NCBI RefSeq assembly: GCF_019904155.1
Contig: NZ_JAHCMB010000117.1
Span: 1 to 64,000 of the forward strand
Direction of reading: 5' to 3'
Source: Paenibacillus sinensis
GTDB lineage: Bacteria; Bacillota; Bacilli; Paenibacillales; Paenibacillaceae
Length of the DNA: 64,000 bases
The position numbers were made by a program, and so were the translations under genes. Below, in pieces: positions 1 through 8,608 of this stretch. The notes beneath the pieces are model-generated. The model did not search any database, had not been told where the DNA came from, and worked only from the letters and a program-made list of their open reading frames with translations. Position 1 is the first letter of the stretch. Every line of letters begins with the position of its first letter.

Positions 1-180
1 TATAAAAAGGGTAGTACGCCTTCTGAAGTGAGGTCGACATGCGCCCCACCCATCCGCACAGGATATGAAGATGCTCTAGTGTACAAGGAATGTCTCCTGA
101 ATCGAATGTCAAAAAATATTACGTCATGGCGGTCTAAGTTGAGTTATTCATACAGCATCAAGAAAATGATGTCATCATTG

Positions 181-209
181 TTTACAGACAATCATGAAAT
201 GTATATAAT
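181..209 (+). promoter_or_regulatory. Sigma-A promoter of the M42/FGGY/deoD/deoR operon
   Basis: TTTACA at 181-186 and TATAAT at 204-209 are separated by 17 bases, a near-consensus vegetative promoter. It lies about 85 bases upstream of the first gene and in a clearly AT-rich stretch, and no other good promoter is seen before the run of four genes. Confidence 0.7.
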
Positions 210-230
210 AATAAGAAAAAGAATATCAAA

Positions 231-256
231 CGATCATAAAAGAACATAAATGATCA
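231..256. promoter_or_regulatory. Candidate operator (inverted repeat) downstream of the start site
   Basis: CGATCAT (231-237) and ATGATCA (250-256) form an inverted repeat with a 12-base spacer, 20-50 bases downstream of the -10 box. That position suits a repressor. The DeoR-family gene at the end of the same operon is the obvious candidate to bind it, but this is inference from position only, and the same repeat is not found before the second operon at 4801. Confidence 0.35.
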
Positions 257-294
257 TATTCGCGGATTTGATTCCAAAGGAGTGATGTTCCTTG

Positions 295-1392
295 ATGCAG
301 AAGGAAGAACTAAAGACAACACTGAGGGAATATATGGGAATCATCCGGTTGTCGGGCTATGAATCCCGAATGGCTTACCGGTTCAAGGATGATCTGTCCA
401 AATACACCGATCAGGTGATGATCGACAAGACAGGGAATGTGATCGCCACCATTCCGGGTAGTGATCCGGAAGCGCCCCATCTGATGGTGTTTGCGCATAT
501 GGATGTGATCGGTTTCGTCATCAGCCGGATTGAGCCCGACGGATTTCTGCGGATCGAGCGGGTCGGAGGCATTTCCGAGAAGATCGTCCAGGGCATTCCC
601 GTGATGGTCGGCAGCGAAAATGGAGACTACTATCCCGGCCTGATCGGCGCGAAGGCTTATCATATTCAATCCCCTGAGGATAAGGCGAAGGTCGATCCGT
701 TCCCCAGCTTGTTCATCGACATCGGAGCGAAGAGCATGGAACAGGTGCATGAGCTTGGTATTCATGTCGGCTGTCCTGTAACTTTTGCGCCTCATCATGT
801 GGAGCTGCTCGGCGACCGGATTGCCGGCGCCTATATCGACGATGCGGCCGGACTGACGAATCTGCTGCAGATTGCCTCCGCCCTGGCCGAGAAGAAACCG
901 GAATGCACCGTTCATCTGGTGGGGACTGTAATGGAAGAATTTAATGCCAGAGGCGCGATGATGGCGGCCCGCAGCGTCAAGACGGATATGGCCATCTGCC
1001 TGCTCGGCCCCGGCGCCGGAGATACCCCGGATCAGCGGGGCGTCAACAATGTGGTGCTTGGCGGCGGGCCGGGCGTCACGCTGTTCAATTTTCATGGAAA
1101 AGGCACGCTGAACGGCAATATCGCCCACAAGGGGCTGTTCGAGTTAATCAAGCAATCGGCGCAGGATAGAGGAATAACACTTCAGCGGAGTGCCGCTCGG
1201 GGGGCGCTGAGTGATACGGCGTATTTGCAGCTGGAGAATGACGGTATTCCGTGCCTCGATATGGGGATGCCGGACCGTTACAGCCACTCGCCGATGGAGA
1301 CCTGCGATCTGAACGATCTGGAGCAGGTCGGCATCGTCGTCACGGGGGCCATATACGGGATTAACAGGGATTTTAATCTTCATCGCTATTAG
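295..1392 (+). CDS. M42-family metallo-hydrolase (glutamyl aminopeptidase-like), one metal ligand apparently missing
   Basis: This 365-residue protein has the M42 aminopeptidase layout: FAHMDVIGF supplies the first metal ligands (H68, D70), YIDDAAG a bridging aspartate, VMEEFNARG the catalytic glutamate pair, and MPDRYSHSP the last histidine. In family members I know, a further ligand aspartate sits in an AIAVDV-type strand; here the matching strand reads AICLLGPGAG with no aspartate, so metal binding or activity may be altered. ATG 295 is chosen; TTG 292 directly precedes it, and AAAGGAG lies at 276-282. It is the first gene of an operon with an FGGY kinase, DeoD and DeoR, which suggests a role in nucleoside metabolism rather than general peptide turnover. 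The substrate is unknown. Confidence 0.75.
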   Translation: MQKEELKTTLREYMGIIRLSGYESRMAYRFKDDLSKYTDQVMIDKTGNVIATIPGSDPEAPHLMVFAHMDVIGFVISRIEPDGFLRIERVGGISEKIVQGIPVMVGSENGDYYPGLIGAKAYHIQSPEDKAKVDPFPSLFIDIGAKSMEQVHELGIHVGCPVTFAPHHVELLGDRIAGAYIDDAAGLTNLLQIASALAEKKPECTVHLVGTVMEEFNARGAMMAARSVKTDMAICLLGPGAGDTPDQRGVNNVVLGGGPGVTLFNFHGKGTLNGNIAHKGLFELIKQSAQDRGITLQRSAARGALSDTAYLQLENDGIPCLDMGMPDRYSHSPMETCDLNDLEQVGIVVTGAIYGINRDFNLHRY

Positions 1393-1433
1393 AAGATCAG
1401 GCTTCATGTGTGAACAGGATAAGGGGTGAAGGA

Positions 1434-2972
1434 ATGGAACGGGATGTGCTGGTCGGTATTGATGGAGGTACAGGAAGCATTCGGGTAGGATTCTACGATT
1501 TGCAGGGGAACTCCCTGGGATTCGCGGCGACCGAATATCGGACAACCCATTTACATACCGGATGGGCGGAGCAGTCGCCGGAGGATTGGTGGAAAGCCCT
1601 GAAAGCAAGCTTCGCGAAGGGCATGGCGGAGACAGGCATAACCAAGGACCGGATTATAGGCATCAGTACGGCGACGACCAGCTGCAGCGTGGTCTTGAGC
1701 ATGCTCGACGGGACTCCGGTGAGGGATTGTCTGATCTGGATGGATGTCCGCGCTTCGCAGGAAGTGAATGAGATTGAAGGAATGACGAGAGCGAAGCTGT
1801 CGGCGGAATGGATGCCGGGCAAGCTGCTCTGGCTGAAGCGCCATGAGAGGGAGAACTACGAGAAGGCGGAGGTCTTTTGCGAATATCAGGATTGGCTTAC
1901 TTATCGCCTGACGGGGATCTGGTCCATCAACATCAACAACTCCTGTAACTGGGGGTACAATGCCCGCGACGGAGCGTTCGCGGAGGATTTTTATAAGACG
2001 ATCGGCCTGGAGGAGGCGGTGTCCAAGTTCCCGGACGGGCATGTGTATGCAGTCGGAGACGCGATTGGAACGCTGACGAAAGAGGCGGCGGATGAGCTTG
2101 GCCTCGGGTATCATACGCTGGTAGCGCAGGGCGGAATCGATTCTTCCATCGCCATTCTGGGGATGGGGGTAAGCGAACCGGGCAAGCTCGCGCTCATTAC
2201 CGGCTCCTCGAATCTGGCTATGTCGCTGACGGCTGAAGCCCTGTTCAATGAAGGCTTGATCAATACGGGACCGGATCATCTGATTCCGGGCTATTATACC
2301 TCCTACAGGGGCCAGGTCTCGTCGGGCTCGATACTCAGCTGGTTCCGGCGGGAATTTTGCCGCGATTTGGAGGATGTCGAAGAGGGCGTATTTGATTATC
2401 TGAACCGTCAGGCCGCGGAGCTTGAGCCGGGATCAGAGGGACTCATTGTGCTGGATTACTGGCAGGGCAACCGCCATCCTTATCTCGATTCGAAGGTCAG
2501 GGGCATGTTCTACGGACTCTCGCTTAATCATACTCGTGCGCATATGTACCGTGCGCTTATGGAGGGAATTGCCTACGGCACGGAGAATCTTTTGGTACAG
2601 TTCAGAGACAGCGGCTTTCCCGTACAGGAGATCAATATTGCAGGCGGCACGTCGCAGTCCGATGTGTTCATGCAAATTCATGCGGATGTCAGCAATGTGA
2701 CGGTGAACGTGCCGCAGGACCGGCAGGCGCCATGTCTCGGCTGTGCGATCACCGTTGCTGTGGCGGCCGGAATCTATCCGGGGTTGGCGGAGGCGACCAG
2801 GGCGATGGTCAAGCTGGAGAAGGTCATCACTCCGAATCCCGAGGCGCACCGCAAGTACAGACGCATTTTTGAACAGTACCGCAAAATTTATCCCGGCTTC
2901 AAAGACTGGATGCATGAGACGACGGATATTTATCTTCAGTCTCTGGCGCAATCGGACCGGGAGCCGCAGTAA
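1434..2972 (+). CDS. FGGY-family carbohydrate kinase
   Basis: A sugar or polyol kinase of 512 residues. The N-terminal phosphate-binding motif is VGIDGGTGSIRVG, followed by GWAEQSPEDWW, a common FGGY feature, and the C-terminal domain carries the second nucleotide-binding segment INIAGGTSQSD. The start is set at ATG 1434 because AAGGGGTGAAGGA immediately precedes it; a GTG at 1410 would add eight residues but lacks a good ribosome binding site. It lies 41 bases after the M42 gene and upstream of deoD. A pentose or deoxypentose derived from nucleoside cleavage is a reasonable substrate guess, but FGGY specificity cannot be read from sequence alone. Confidence 0.85.
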   Translation: MERDVLVGIDGGTGSIRVGFYDLQGNSLGFAATEYRTTHLHTGWAEQSPEDWWKALKASFAKGMAETGITKDRIIGISTATTSCSVVLSMLDGTPVRDCLIWMDVRASQEVNEIEGMTRAKLSAEWMPGKLLWLKRHERENYEKAEVFCEYQDWLTYRLTGIWSININNSCNWGYNARDGAFAEDFYKTIGLEEAVSKFPDGHVYAVGDAIGTLTKEAADELGLGYHTLVAQGGIDSSIAILGMGVSEPGKLALITGSSNLAMSLTAEALFNEGLINTGPDHLIPGYYTSYRGQVSSGSILSWFRREFCRDLEDVEEGVFDYLNRQAAELEPGSEGLIVLDYWQGNRHPYLDSKVRGMFYGLSLNHTRAHMYRALMEGIAYGTENLLVQFRDSGFPVQEINIAGGTSQSDVFMQIHADVSNVTVNVPQDRQAPCLGCAITVAVAAGIYPGLAEATRAMVKLEKVITPNPEAHRKYRRIFEQYRKIYPGFKDWMHETTDIYLQSLAQSDREPQ

Positions 2973-3120
2973 CCTGGAATCGCAGTAACCAGAATTGGAT
3001 AATACAATTCGCAATAATTCGGAATTATAGCAGCCCGGAATCGCAGGAATCGCATAACCAAACAAACCAATCACAATACAGCCAATCATGATACGGCAAT
3101 CACAATACAAGATTTACACA
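2973..3120 (+). repeat. Degenerate short tandem repeats between FGGY kinase gene and deoD
   Basis: The intergenic stretch is built of imperfect units of about 15 bases. The clearest are three consecutive copies at the right end, of the form CCAATCACAATACAG, preceded by looser GGAATCGCAGTAACC-like units. No start codon with a ribosome binding site or terminator is seen inside it. It resembles the other repeat-filled spacers in this window. Confidence 0.5.
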
Positions 3121-3137
3121 ACATGGAGGGATTCACT

Positions 3138-3845
3138 ATGTCAACGCCAACACCGCATATTACAGCTTCGCCGGGAGATATCGCCAAGACGGTTCTGATG
3201 CCCGGGGACCCGTTGCGGGCCAAATTTATCGCCGAGAACTTTCTGGACAATCCGGTATGCTTCAATGAAGTCCGCAACATGCTGGGCTACACGGGAACAT
3301 ACAAAGGAAAGCGCATCTCGGTAATGGGCCATGGGATGGGAATGCCTTCGATGGGGATTTATTCCTATGAGCTGTTCAATTTCTATGATGTGGACAATAT
3401 TATCCGGATCGGTTCGTCGGGCGCTATTCAGCCGGATGTGAAGATGCGTGATATCATTATCGGCATGGGGGCGTGTACGGACTCTAATTATGCCAAAAGC
3501 TTCAATCTGCCCGGCACGTTCGCCCCGATTGCCAGCTACGAGCTGCTCAGCAAGGCCGTGGAAGCGGCCAAGGAGCTTGGGCTGCCAGTTAGAGTGGGCA
3601 ACATTATGTCGGGTGACGTCTTCTACTGCGACAATGCCAAGGAGCATGATGAAGGCTGGCTCAAAATGGGTGTGCTTGCATCCGAGATGGAGGCTGCCGC
3701 CCTGTATATGAATGCCGCCAGAGCCGGCAAGCACGCGCTGTGCATGGTCACGATCTCGGACAAGCCGGGAGAGAAGCCGACGACGGCCGCAGAGCGGGAG
3801 ATGACCTTCACGGGCATGATGCAGATTGCCCTTGCTCTGGCCTGA
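3138..3845 (+). CDS. deoD: Purine nucleoside phosphorylase, DeoD type
   Basis: Cleaves purine (deoxy)ribonucleosides with phosphate to free base and (deoxy)ribose-1-phosphate. The 235 residues match the family length. Visible landmarks are GDPLRAKFIAENFLD (phosphate site), GMGMPSMGIYSYEL, GDVFY, the nucleoside-binding EMEAAALY and the catalytic aspartate in TISDK. ATG 3138 is chosen because GGAGG at 3125-3129 is correctly spaced; an in-frame ATG at 3123 overlaps that site. It is the third gene of the operon and precedes the DeoR gene by 22 bases. Together with the nucleoside ABC importer downstream it supplies free purine bases in the cytoplasm. Confidence 0.93.
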   Translation: MSTPTPHITASPGDIAKTVLMPGDPLRAKFIAENFLDNPVCFNEVRNMLGYTGTYKGKRISVMGHGMGMPSMGIYSYELFNFYDVDNIIRIGSSGAIQPDVKMRDIIIGMGACTDSNYAKSFNLPGTFAPIASYELLSKAVEAAKELGLPVRVGNIMSGDVFYCDNAKEHDEGWLKMGVLASEMEAAALYMNAARAGKHALCMVTISDKPGEKPTTAAEREMTFTGMMQIALALA

Positions 3846-3867
3846 CACTTGTGGAGGGGGATGAACC

Positions 3868-4629
3868 GTGTTCCAAATTGAACGCGTTGAGAAAATTCTC
3901 GAATATATCAACCGCAAGAAGAAAGCCAACGTCAAAGAACTGAGCGAGCAGTTCGAGGTGTCCAAAGTCACGATCAGACGAGATCTGGACGAGTTGGCGG
4001 AGAAAGGGCTTGTGGTCAAGACCCATGGCGGCGTCATGTCCATCATGAACAAGTTCGCCTACGAGATTCCGATCGCAAGCAAGTTCGAGGCGAATTCCGA
4101 AGCGAAGAAGAAGATTGGAGCTCTTGCTGCCAGTCTGATTGAAGAGGGCGACATTGTTGTCTTCGACGCGGGCTCCACCACGCTGGAAATCGCCAAGAGC
4201 ATGAAGACGCAGGATATCACCGTGCTAACCAATGACATCAAAATCTCGATGGAAGTGGCGATGAAGCCCAACGTGAAGCTGATGGTTTCAGGCGGCGCGC
4301 TCAGCGATTCCGTGTATACCCTTGTCGGCGATCAGACCGTCGAATTTTTCAAAAAGGTTCATGTGAACAAGACCTTTTTGGGCTGTGACGCCATCGATCT
4401 GGAATTCGGGATTTCCAACCGGACCAGGGAAGAAGTGCCTGCCAAGAAGGCCATGATCGATGCAGCCGAAGAAGTGATTATGGTAACGGATGATAGTAAA
4501 CATAACACGAAGGTGTTTTGTTATTTGTGTGAAATTTCCAAAATTGATAAATTAATAACAAATCGAATCGATGATCATTTTAGGTTAGAGTTGGAAAAAA
4601 ATGGCGTAGAGGTACTTATTGCTGAATAA
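3868..4629 (+). CDS. DeoR-family transcriptional regulator
   Basis: A 253-residue repressor-like protein with an N-terminal winged helix-turn-helix (SKVTIRRDLDEL) and the typical C-terminal sugar-phosphate-sensing DeoRC domain (FDAGSTTLEIAK, LTNDIKIS, VSGGALSD, FLGCDAID, MVTDDSKHNTK). It starts at GTG 3868 behind GGAGGGGG. It closes the operon with deoD and the FGGY kinase, so it probably senses a phosphorylated sugar from nucleoside breakdown and controls this operon and perhaps the transporter operon downstream. The last 40 codons are noticeably more AT-rich than the rest of the gene. Confidence 0.9.
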   Translation: MFQIERVEKILEYINRKKKANVKELSEQFEVSKVTIRRDLDELAEKGLVVKTHGGVMSIMNKFAYEIPIASKFEANSEAKKKIGALAASLIEEGDIVVFDAGSTTLEIAKSMKTQDITVLTNDIKISMEVAMKPNVKLMVSGGALSDSVYTLVGDQTVEFFKKVHVNKTFLGCDAIDLEFGISNRTREEVPAKKAMIDAAEEVIMVTDDSKHNTKVFCYLCEISKIDKLITNRIDDHFRLELEKNGVEVLIAE

Positions 4630-4642
4630 TGCTGTTCACTGG

Positions 4643-4711
4643 ATTTCCGTGGAAAAATGTTGAAAAACCTCTTGTTTATCAAGGGTTTCAGCATTTTTTC
4701 ACGGATTTTTT
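4643..4711 (+). terminator. Rho-independent terminator after the deoR-family gene
   Basis: A long imperfect inverted repeat pairs TCCGTGGAAAAATG with CATTTTTTCACGGA, with an inner stem AAAACC/GGGTTT, and is followed by a T tract at 4706-4711. It lies just past the stop codon at 4629 and separates the first operon from the promoter at 4801. Confidence 0.75.
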
Positions 4712-4800
4712 GTGTGATTTTTCTTCTGTTGGAAATCAATTGAAAAACCACGAAAGATAATAAAAAGAAAATAAAAATAAATAAATTATCACAAAAGCTC

Positions 4801-4830
4801 TTGACGTCATCGGAAAAGAGTAGATATAAT
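4801..4830 (+). promoter_or_regulatory. Sigma-A promoter of the btpA-like/nucleoside transporter operon
   Basis: TTGACG at 4801-4806 and TATAAT at 4825-4830 are 18 bases apart, with an A-rich upstream stretch. The leader to the ATG at 4933 is about 95 bases and contains a small hairpin (GGGCTTGG...CAGCCC). No known purine riboswitch motif is recognised in it. Confidence 0.75.
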
Positions 4831-4932
4831 TGCGTTAAATTAATAAAGCAATATGTTATCTAATCTGACACGAAGGGACGGGCTTGGAACAGCAGCCCTC
4901 ACCCGATACACCACGACGGAGGAGTCAAAACT

Positions 4933-5739
4933 ATGGAATGGATTAAACAGACATTTGGAACGATAAAGCCGATTATTGCCATGTGCCATATTCGCGCTTT
5001 GCCGGGAGACCCTTTCTATGAACGCGAAGGCGGCATGGATCGGGTAGTAGAATTAGCCAGACAGGATCTGATGGGACTCCAGAACGGCGGGGTAGACGCC
5101 GTGATGTTCTCGAATGAATTCAGCCTGCCTTATCTGACAAAGGTCAGACCTGAGACAACGGCCGCCATGGCCAGGGTCATCGGGGAGCTGAAGAGAGATA
5201 TCCGAATCCCCTTTGGCGTCAACGTACTGTGGGACCCCATTGCATCGATTGATCTGGCAGTCGCCACCGATGCAAGCTTCATCCGGGAGATCATCACGGG
5301 AGTCTACGCCAGCGACTTCGGCTTATGGAATACGAACGTCGGACAGACGATCCGCCACAAGACGGAGCTTGGAGCCCATGATCTTAAAATCCTGTTCAAC
5401 ATCGTACCCGAGGCTTCGGCCTATCTGGGAGACAGAGACATCATAGATATCGCCAAATCGACAGTATTCAACAACAGACCCGACGCCCTGTGCGTGTCCG
5501 GTCTGACGGCCGGGGCGGAGACCAGCAGTGAGGTTCTCTCCAGAGTGAAGGATGCGGTTCCGGAGACGGTGGTGTTCTGCAACACAGGCTGTACCGTGGA
5601 TAATATCGAGCGGCAGCTGAGCATCGCGGACGGAGCCGTGGTAGGCACCACCTTTAAGGTGGACGGAAAGTTCGACAACCTGGTGGACGAGAGCCGGGTA
5701 CGGATTTTCATGGATAAGGTGAAACGGTTTAGAGGATAG
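4933..5739 (+). CDS. BtpA/SgcQ-family protein
   Basis: This 268-residue protein has the hallmarks of the BtpA/SgcQ (TIM-barrel) family: the opening IIAMCHIRALPGDP, a central FGVNVLWDP strand and the C-terminal GTTFKVDGKFDNLVD. The name comes from a cyanobacterial photosystem-assembly factor, but relatives in heterotrophs sit beside sugar or nucleoside transport and kinase genes and are probably enzymes of unknown reaction. Here it is the first gene of the operon for a nucleoside importer, 57 bases before the lipoprotein gene, with a GGAGGAG ribosome binding site. I infer a role in handling the (deoxy)ribosyl part of imported nucleosides. Confidence 0.8.
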   Translation: MEWIKQTFGTIKPIIAMCHIRALPGDPFYEREGGMDRVVELARQDLMGLQNGGVDAVMFSNEFSLPYLTKVRPETTAAMARVIGELKRDIRIPFGVNVLWDPIASIDLAVATDASFIREIITGVYASDFGLWNTNVGQTIRHKTELGAHDLKILFNIVPEASAYLGDRDIIDIAKSTVFNNRPDALCVSGLTAGAETSSEVLSRVKDAVPETVVFCNTGCTVDNIERQLSIADGAVVGTTFKVDGKFDNLVDESRVRIFMDKVKRFRG

Positions 5740-5796
5740 ATTGACTGGTCAACGTCCAAGCCATCACAAATTTAAGGCGAAGAAGGGGATTATTTT

Positions 5797-6945
5797 ATGA
5801 AGAAAATGCTGGCTCTGGTAAGTGTACTCATGCTTGTTATTCTGACCGCTTGTTCAGGCTCGGGCAACTCCGCCACCGGCAACACAGCAGCTACCAGCAG
5901 CAATGCTCCGGCCGCTTCCGAAGCGGCTGCCTCAAAGGATGGGGACAAACTGAAAGTAGTCCTGCTGATTCCCGGCAACTTGGGCGATAAATCATTCCTG
6001 GATTCGGCGAACAGAGGTCTTGAATTGGTTCGGGACCAGCTGGGAGCAACAACCAAAGTCATCGAGATGGGCACGGACCAAACGAAATGGGAGCCGATCT
6101 ACCGGGATGTTGTGGAGCAGGATTGGGACCTCATTATTTCGGGCAACTCCACCGCTTCGGAAATCTTCCACGCCATTGCGGCCGAGCATCCGGAGAAGAA
6201 ATTCATCGATTTTGACACCGACTTCGAAGATGTGCCGGACAATGTGTATGCTATGTGGTACCGTGTAAATGATGCTTCCTTCCTCGCCGGAGCGGCAGCG
6301 GCACTGACAACCACCTCTAATCTTCCCAATGCCAACCCTGAGAAAATCATCGGATTTCTGGGCGGGCTGGATGTACCGGGTATCAACGCCTTCCTCGTCG
6401 GCTACATAGAGGGCGCTCAATATGTCGTACCTGATATTAAAGTAATCACTTCGTATGCAGGCGACTTCGGCGACCCGGCCAAGGGCAAGGAGCTGTCGCT
6501 CGTGCAATACAATTCCGGCGCTGACGTTATCTTCGGTGCTGCGGGCGGAACGGGTCTTGGCATCTTCGATGCCGCCAAGGAGAAGAAGAAATACGCGATC
6601 GGCGTAGACTCCGACCAGGCTGAAATGGTTAAGGGCACCGACCCGGACAAGGCGAACCTGATCCTGACCTCTTCCATGAAGAACATTGACCAATCCATCC
6701 TTCGGGCTGTGAAAAAGTATCAGGAAGGCACTCTGGAGTTCGGCAAGCGCGAAACGCTCAGCTTCACGGAAGGTGCGGTAGGCATCGCCAAGAATGATAT
6801 CTACAACGCTGCGTTCACTCCGGAGATGAAGGCGAAGATCGAAGAGATCGAGAAGAAGCTGATCAACAAAGAAATCGTGGTCAGTGATGCATCCAAAATG
6901 GAAACATCCGAAGTTGAGAAGATTCGCAACGCTGTAAAACCATAA
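5797..6945 (+). CDS. BMP-family nucleoside-binding lipoprotein of ABC importer
   Basis: The extracellular solute-binding component. An N-terminal lipoprotein signal ends in LTAC with the modified cysteine at residue 19, followed by a Ser/Ala/Asn-rich tether. The mature domain has BMP/Med (PnrA-like) features: GDKSFLDSANRGLE, FIDFDTDFEDVPDNV, the SFLAGAAA segment, GGLDVPGINAFLVGY and FGAAGGTGLGIFDAAKE. In known relatives (PnrA, the B. subtilis Nup system) this family binds purine or pyrimidine nucleosides. Adjacent ATPase and permease genes complete the importer. The 382-residue length is slightly above the usual 340-360. Confidence 0.9.
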   Translation: MKKMLALVSVLMLVILTACSGSGNSATGNTAATSSNAPAASEAAASKDGDKLKVVLLIPGNLGDKSFLDSANRGLELVRDQLGATTKVIEMGTDQTKWEPIYRDVVEQDWDLIISGNSTASEIFHAIAAEHPEKKFIDFDTDFEDVPDNVYAMWYRVNDASFLAGAAAALTTTSNLPNANPEKIIGFLGGLDVPGINAFLVGYIEGAQYVVPDIKVITSYAGDFGDPAKGKELSLVQYNSGADVIFGAAGGTGLGIFDAAKEKKKYAIGVDSDQAEMVKGTDPDKANLILTSSMKNIDQSILRAVKKYQEGTLEFGKRETLSFTEGAVGIAKNDIYNAAFTPEMKAKIEEIEKKLINKEIVVSDASKMETSEVEKIRNAVKP

Positions 6946-7054
6946 GCGCATTGAAATCAAGCAACACAAAGGGGGAGATTCCGTAAGGAATTTCCTCCTT
7001 ATCCCTATCCGTGATTCAATGAATCCGGGAATAACAGCAGGAAGGAGGCGGCGA

Positions 7055-8608
7055 ATGATGGGGGCGTTGCTGGAGATGCGTGGTGTAATGAAGGTATATC
7101 CGAATGGCGTGGTCGCGAACCGGAATGTGAATTTCAGCTTGAATGAGGGCGAAATTCACGCGCTTGCCGGGGAGAATGGAGCCGGCAAATCGACGCTCAT
7201 GAAAATCTTGTTCGGGATGGAAGAGCCCAGTGAAGGTGAGATGATCCTGAGAGGGAAGACGATCAGGCTAGGCTCTCCGCAGGATGCGATCGACATCGGA
7301 ATTGGAATGGTCCATCAGCATTTCATGCTGATTCCTTCCTTCACCGTAGCCGAGAACATGGTTCTTGGCATGGAGCCGAGAAAAGGCGTGTCCTTCAATT
7401 ATAATGAAGCCGTCAGAATCACCAAAGAATACTCGGCCAAATATAATCTCGCGGTTGAACCCGAGCAGAAGGTCAGGGATTTGTCCGTAGGCATGAAGCA
7501 GAAGGTGGAAATCCTGAAGGCACTGGTCCGCGGCGCGAAGATTCTGATTCTCGACGAGCCGACGGCTGTGTTGACGCCGCAGGAGACGATGGAGCTCTTC
7601 CAGGAGCTGAAGCAGCTTAAGGAGGCTGGACATACCATCGTCTTTATCTCCCACAAGCTCAAGGAAGTCAAGGCTATCTGCGACCGGATTACGATTATGC
7701 GCGGCGGCCGGACAGAAGGCGTCTTCGGTGTCCAGGATATTACCGAGCAGGAAATCTCCCGCCTTATGGTCGGAAGAGATGTCGTACTGAAATATGAGAA
7801 AGAGCGGCATGAATATGGAGAGCCGGTATTGGCTGTCAAAGACTTGTCGCTCAAGGGAGAGCACGGCAACGATCTGTTGAAATCCGTTCAGCTCTCGATC
7901 CGCCAAGGTGAAATCCTGGGCATTGCCGGAGTCGAAGGCAACGGCCAATCCGAGCTGGTCCAGGCCATTACCGGCCAGTTGAAGTCTCCGCCGGGCGCCG
8001 TCCATGTGGGCGGGGCGGATATCGGACAGTTTGATATCGGAGCGATCCGGAACCTCGGTGTCTCCTACATTCCGGAGGATCGGATGAGACAGGGGACGGC
8101 TAAAGATGCCAGCATTGTGGACAATCTGGTCTCCACCATCTTCAAGAAGAGGGATTGGAGCAGCGGGATGTTCATGAAGCGGAAGAAGATGTTTCGTCTT
8201 GCCGAGAGTCTGATCGACTCGTTCCGCATCAAGACATCGGGTCCGGCCCAGGAGATCGGCATGCTGTCCGGCGGCAATATGCAGAAGGTGGTCGTGGCCC
8301 GGGAGAGCTCGACGGAGCCGCAGCTGCTGATTGCCGAACAGCCGACACGGGGCGTGGATGTCGGCGCCGCACAGCTGATCCATCAGAAGTTGATCGACCT
8401 GCGGTCGGAGAAATGCGCGATTCTGCTAATTTCGGCTGATTTGAACGAGATTCTGGAGCTGAGCGACAGCCTGGCGGTCATGTACGGAGGAGAAATTGTC
8501 GGCTATTTCGATCGTCCCTCTGAGCTTACGGAAGAAGAACTCGGACTGTTCATGCTGGGCATCAAGAGACAGGATGAGGAAGAGATAAGGGGGGCTCAAC
8601 ATTTTTAA
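7055..8608 (+). CDS. Nucleoside ABC importer, double ATP-binding protein
   Basis: A 517-residue protein with two ABC domains in tandem, as in NupO-type (RbsA-like) importers. Domain 1 has Walker A GENGAGKST, signature LSVGMKQKVEIL and Walker B ILILDEPTAVL. Domain 2 has a degenerate Walker A (GVEGNGQSE), signature LSGGNMQK and LLIAEQPTRGVD. The asymmetry is normal for this family. ATG 7055 is chosen (GGAGG at 7044-7048); an in-frame ATG at 7019 lacks a good site. Its 3' end overlaps the start of the first permease gene. Confidence 0.92.
   Translation: MMGALLEMRGVMKVYPNGVVANRNVNFSLNEGEIHALAGENGAGKSTLMKILFGMEEPSEGEMILRGKTIRLGSPQDAIDIGIGMVHQHFMLIPSFTVAENMVLGMEPRKGVSFNYNEAVRITKEYSAKYNLAVEPEQKVRDLSVGMKQKVEILKALVRGAKILILDEPTAVLTPQETMELFQELKQLKEAGHTIVFISHKLKEVKAICDRITIMRGGRTEGVFGVQDITEQEISRLMVGRDVVLKYEKERHEYGEPVLAVKDLSLKGEHGNDLLKSVQLSIRQGEILGIAGVEGNGQSELVQAITGQLKSPPGAVHVGGADIGQFDIGAIRNLGVSYIPEDRMRQGTAKDASIVDNLVSTIFKKRDWSSGMFMKRKKMFRLAESLIDSFRIKTSGPAQEIGMLSGGNMQKVVVARESSTEPQLLIAEQPTRGVDVGAAQLIHQKLIDLRSEKCAILLISADLNEILELSDSLAVMYGGEIVGYFDRPSELTEEELGLFMLGIKRQDEEEIRGAQHF

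Noticed and set aside
28-249. 73-codon plus-strand ORF at the left edge
   Set aside because: It runs across the strong promoter at 181-209 and the inverted repeat, has no ribosome binding site, and its composition is not protein-like.
4630-4932. Purine or PRPP riboswitch before the nucleoside importer operon
   Set aside because: The leader after the promoter at 4801 is short, and no purine-aptamer loops (for example TATAATCCTA-type blocks) are visible.
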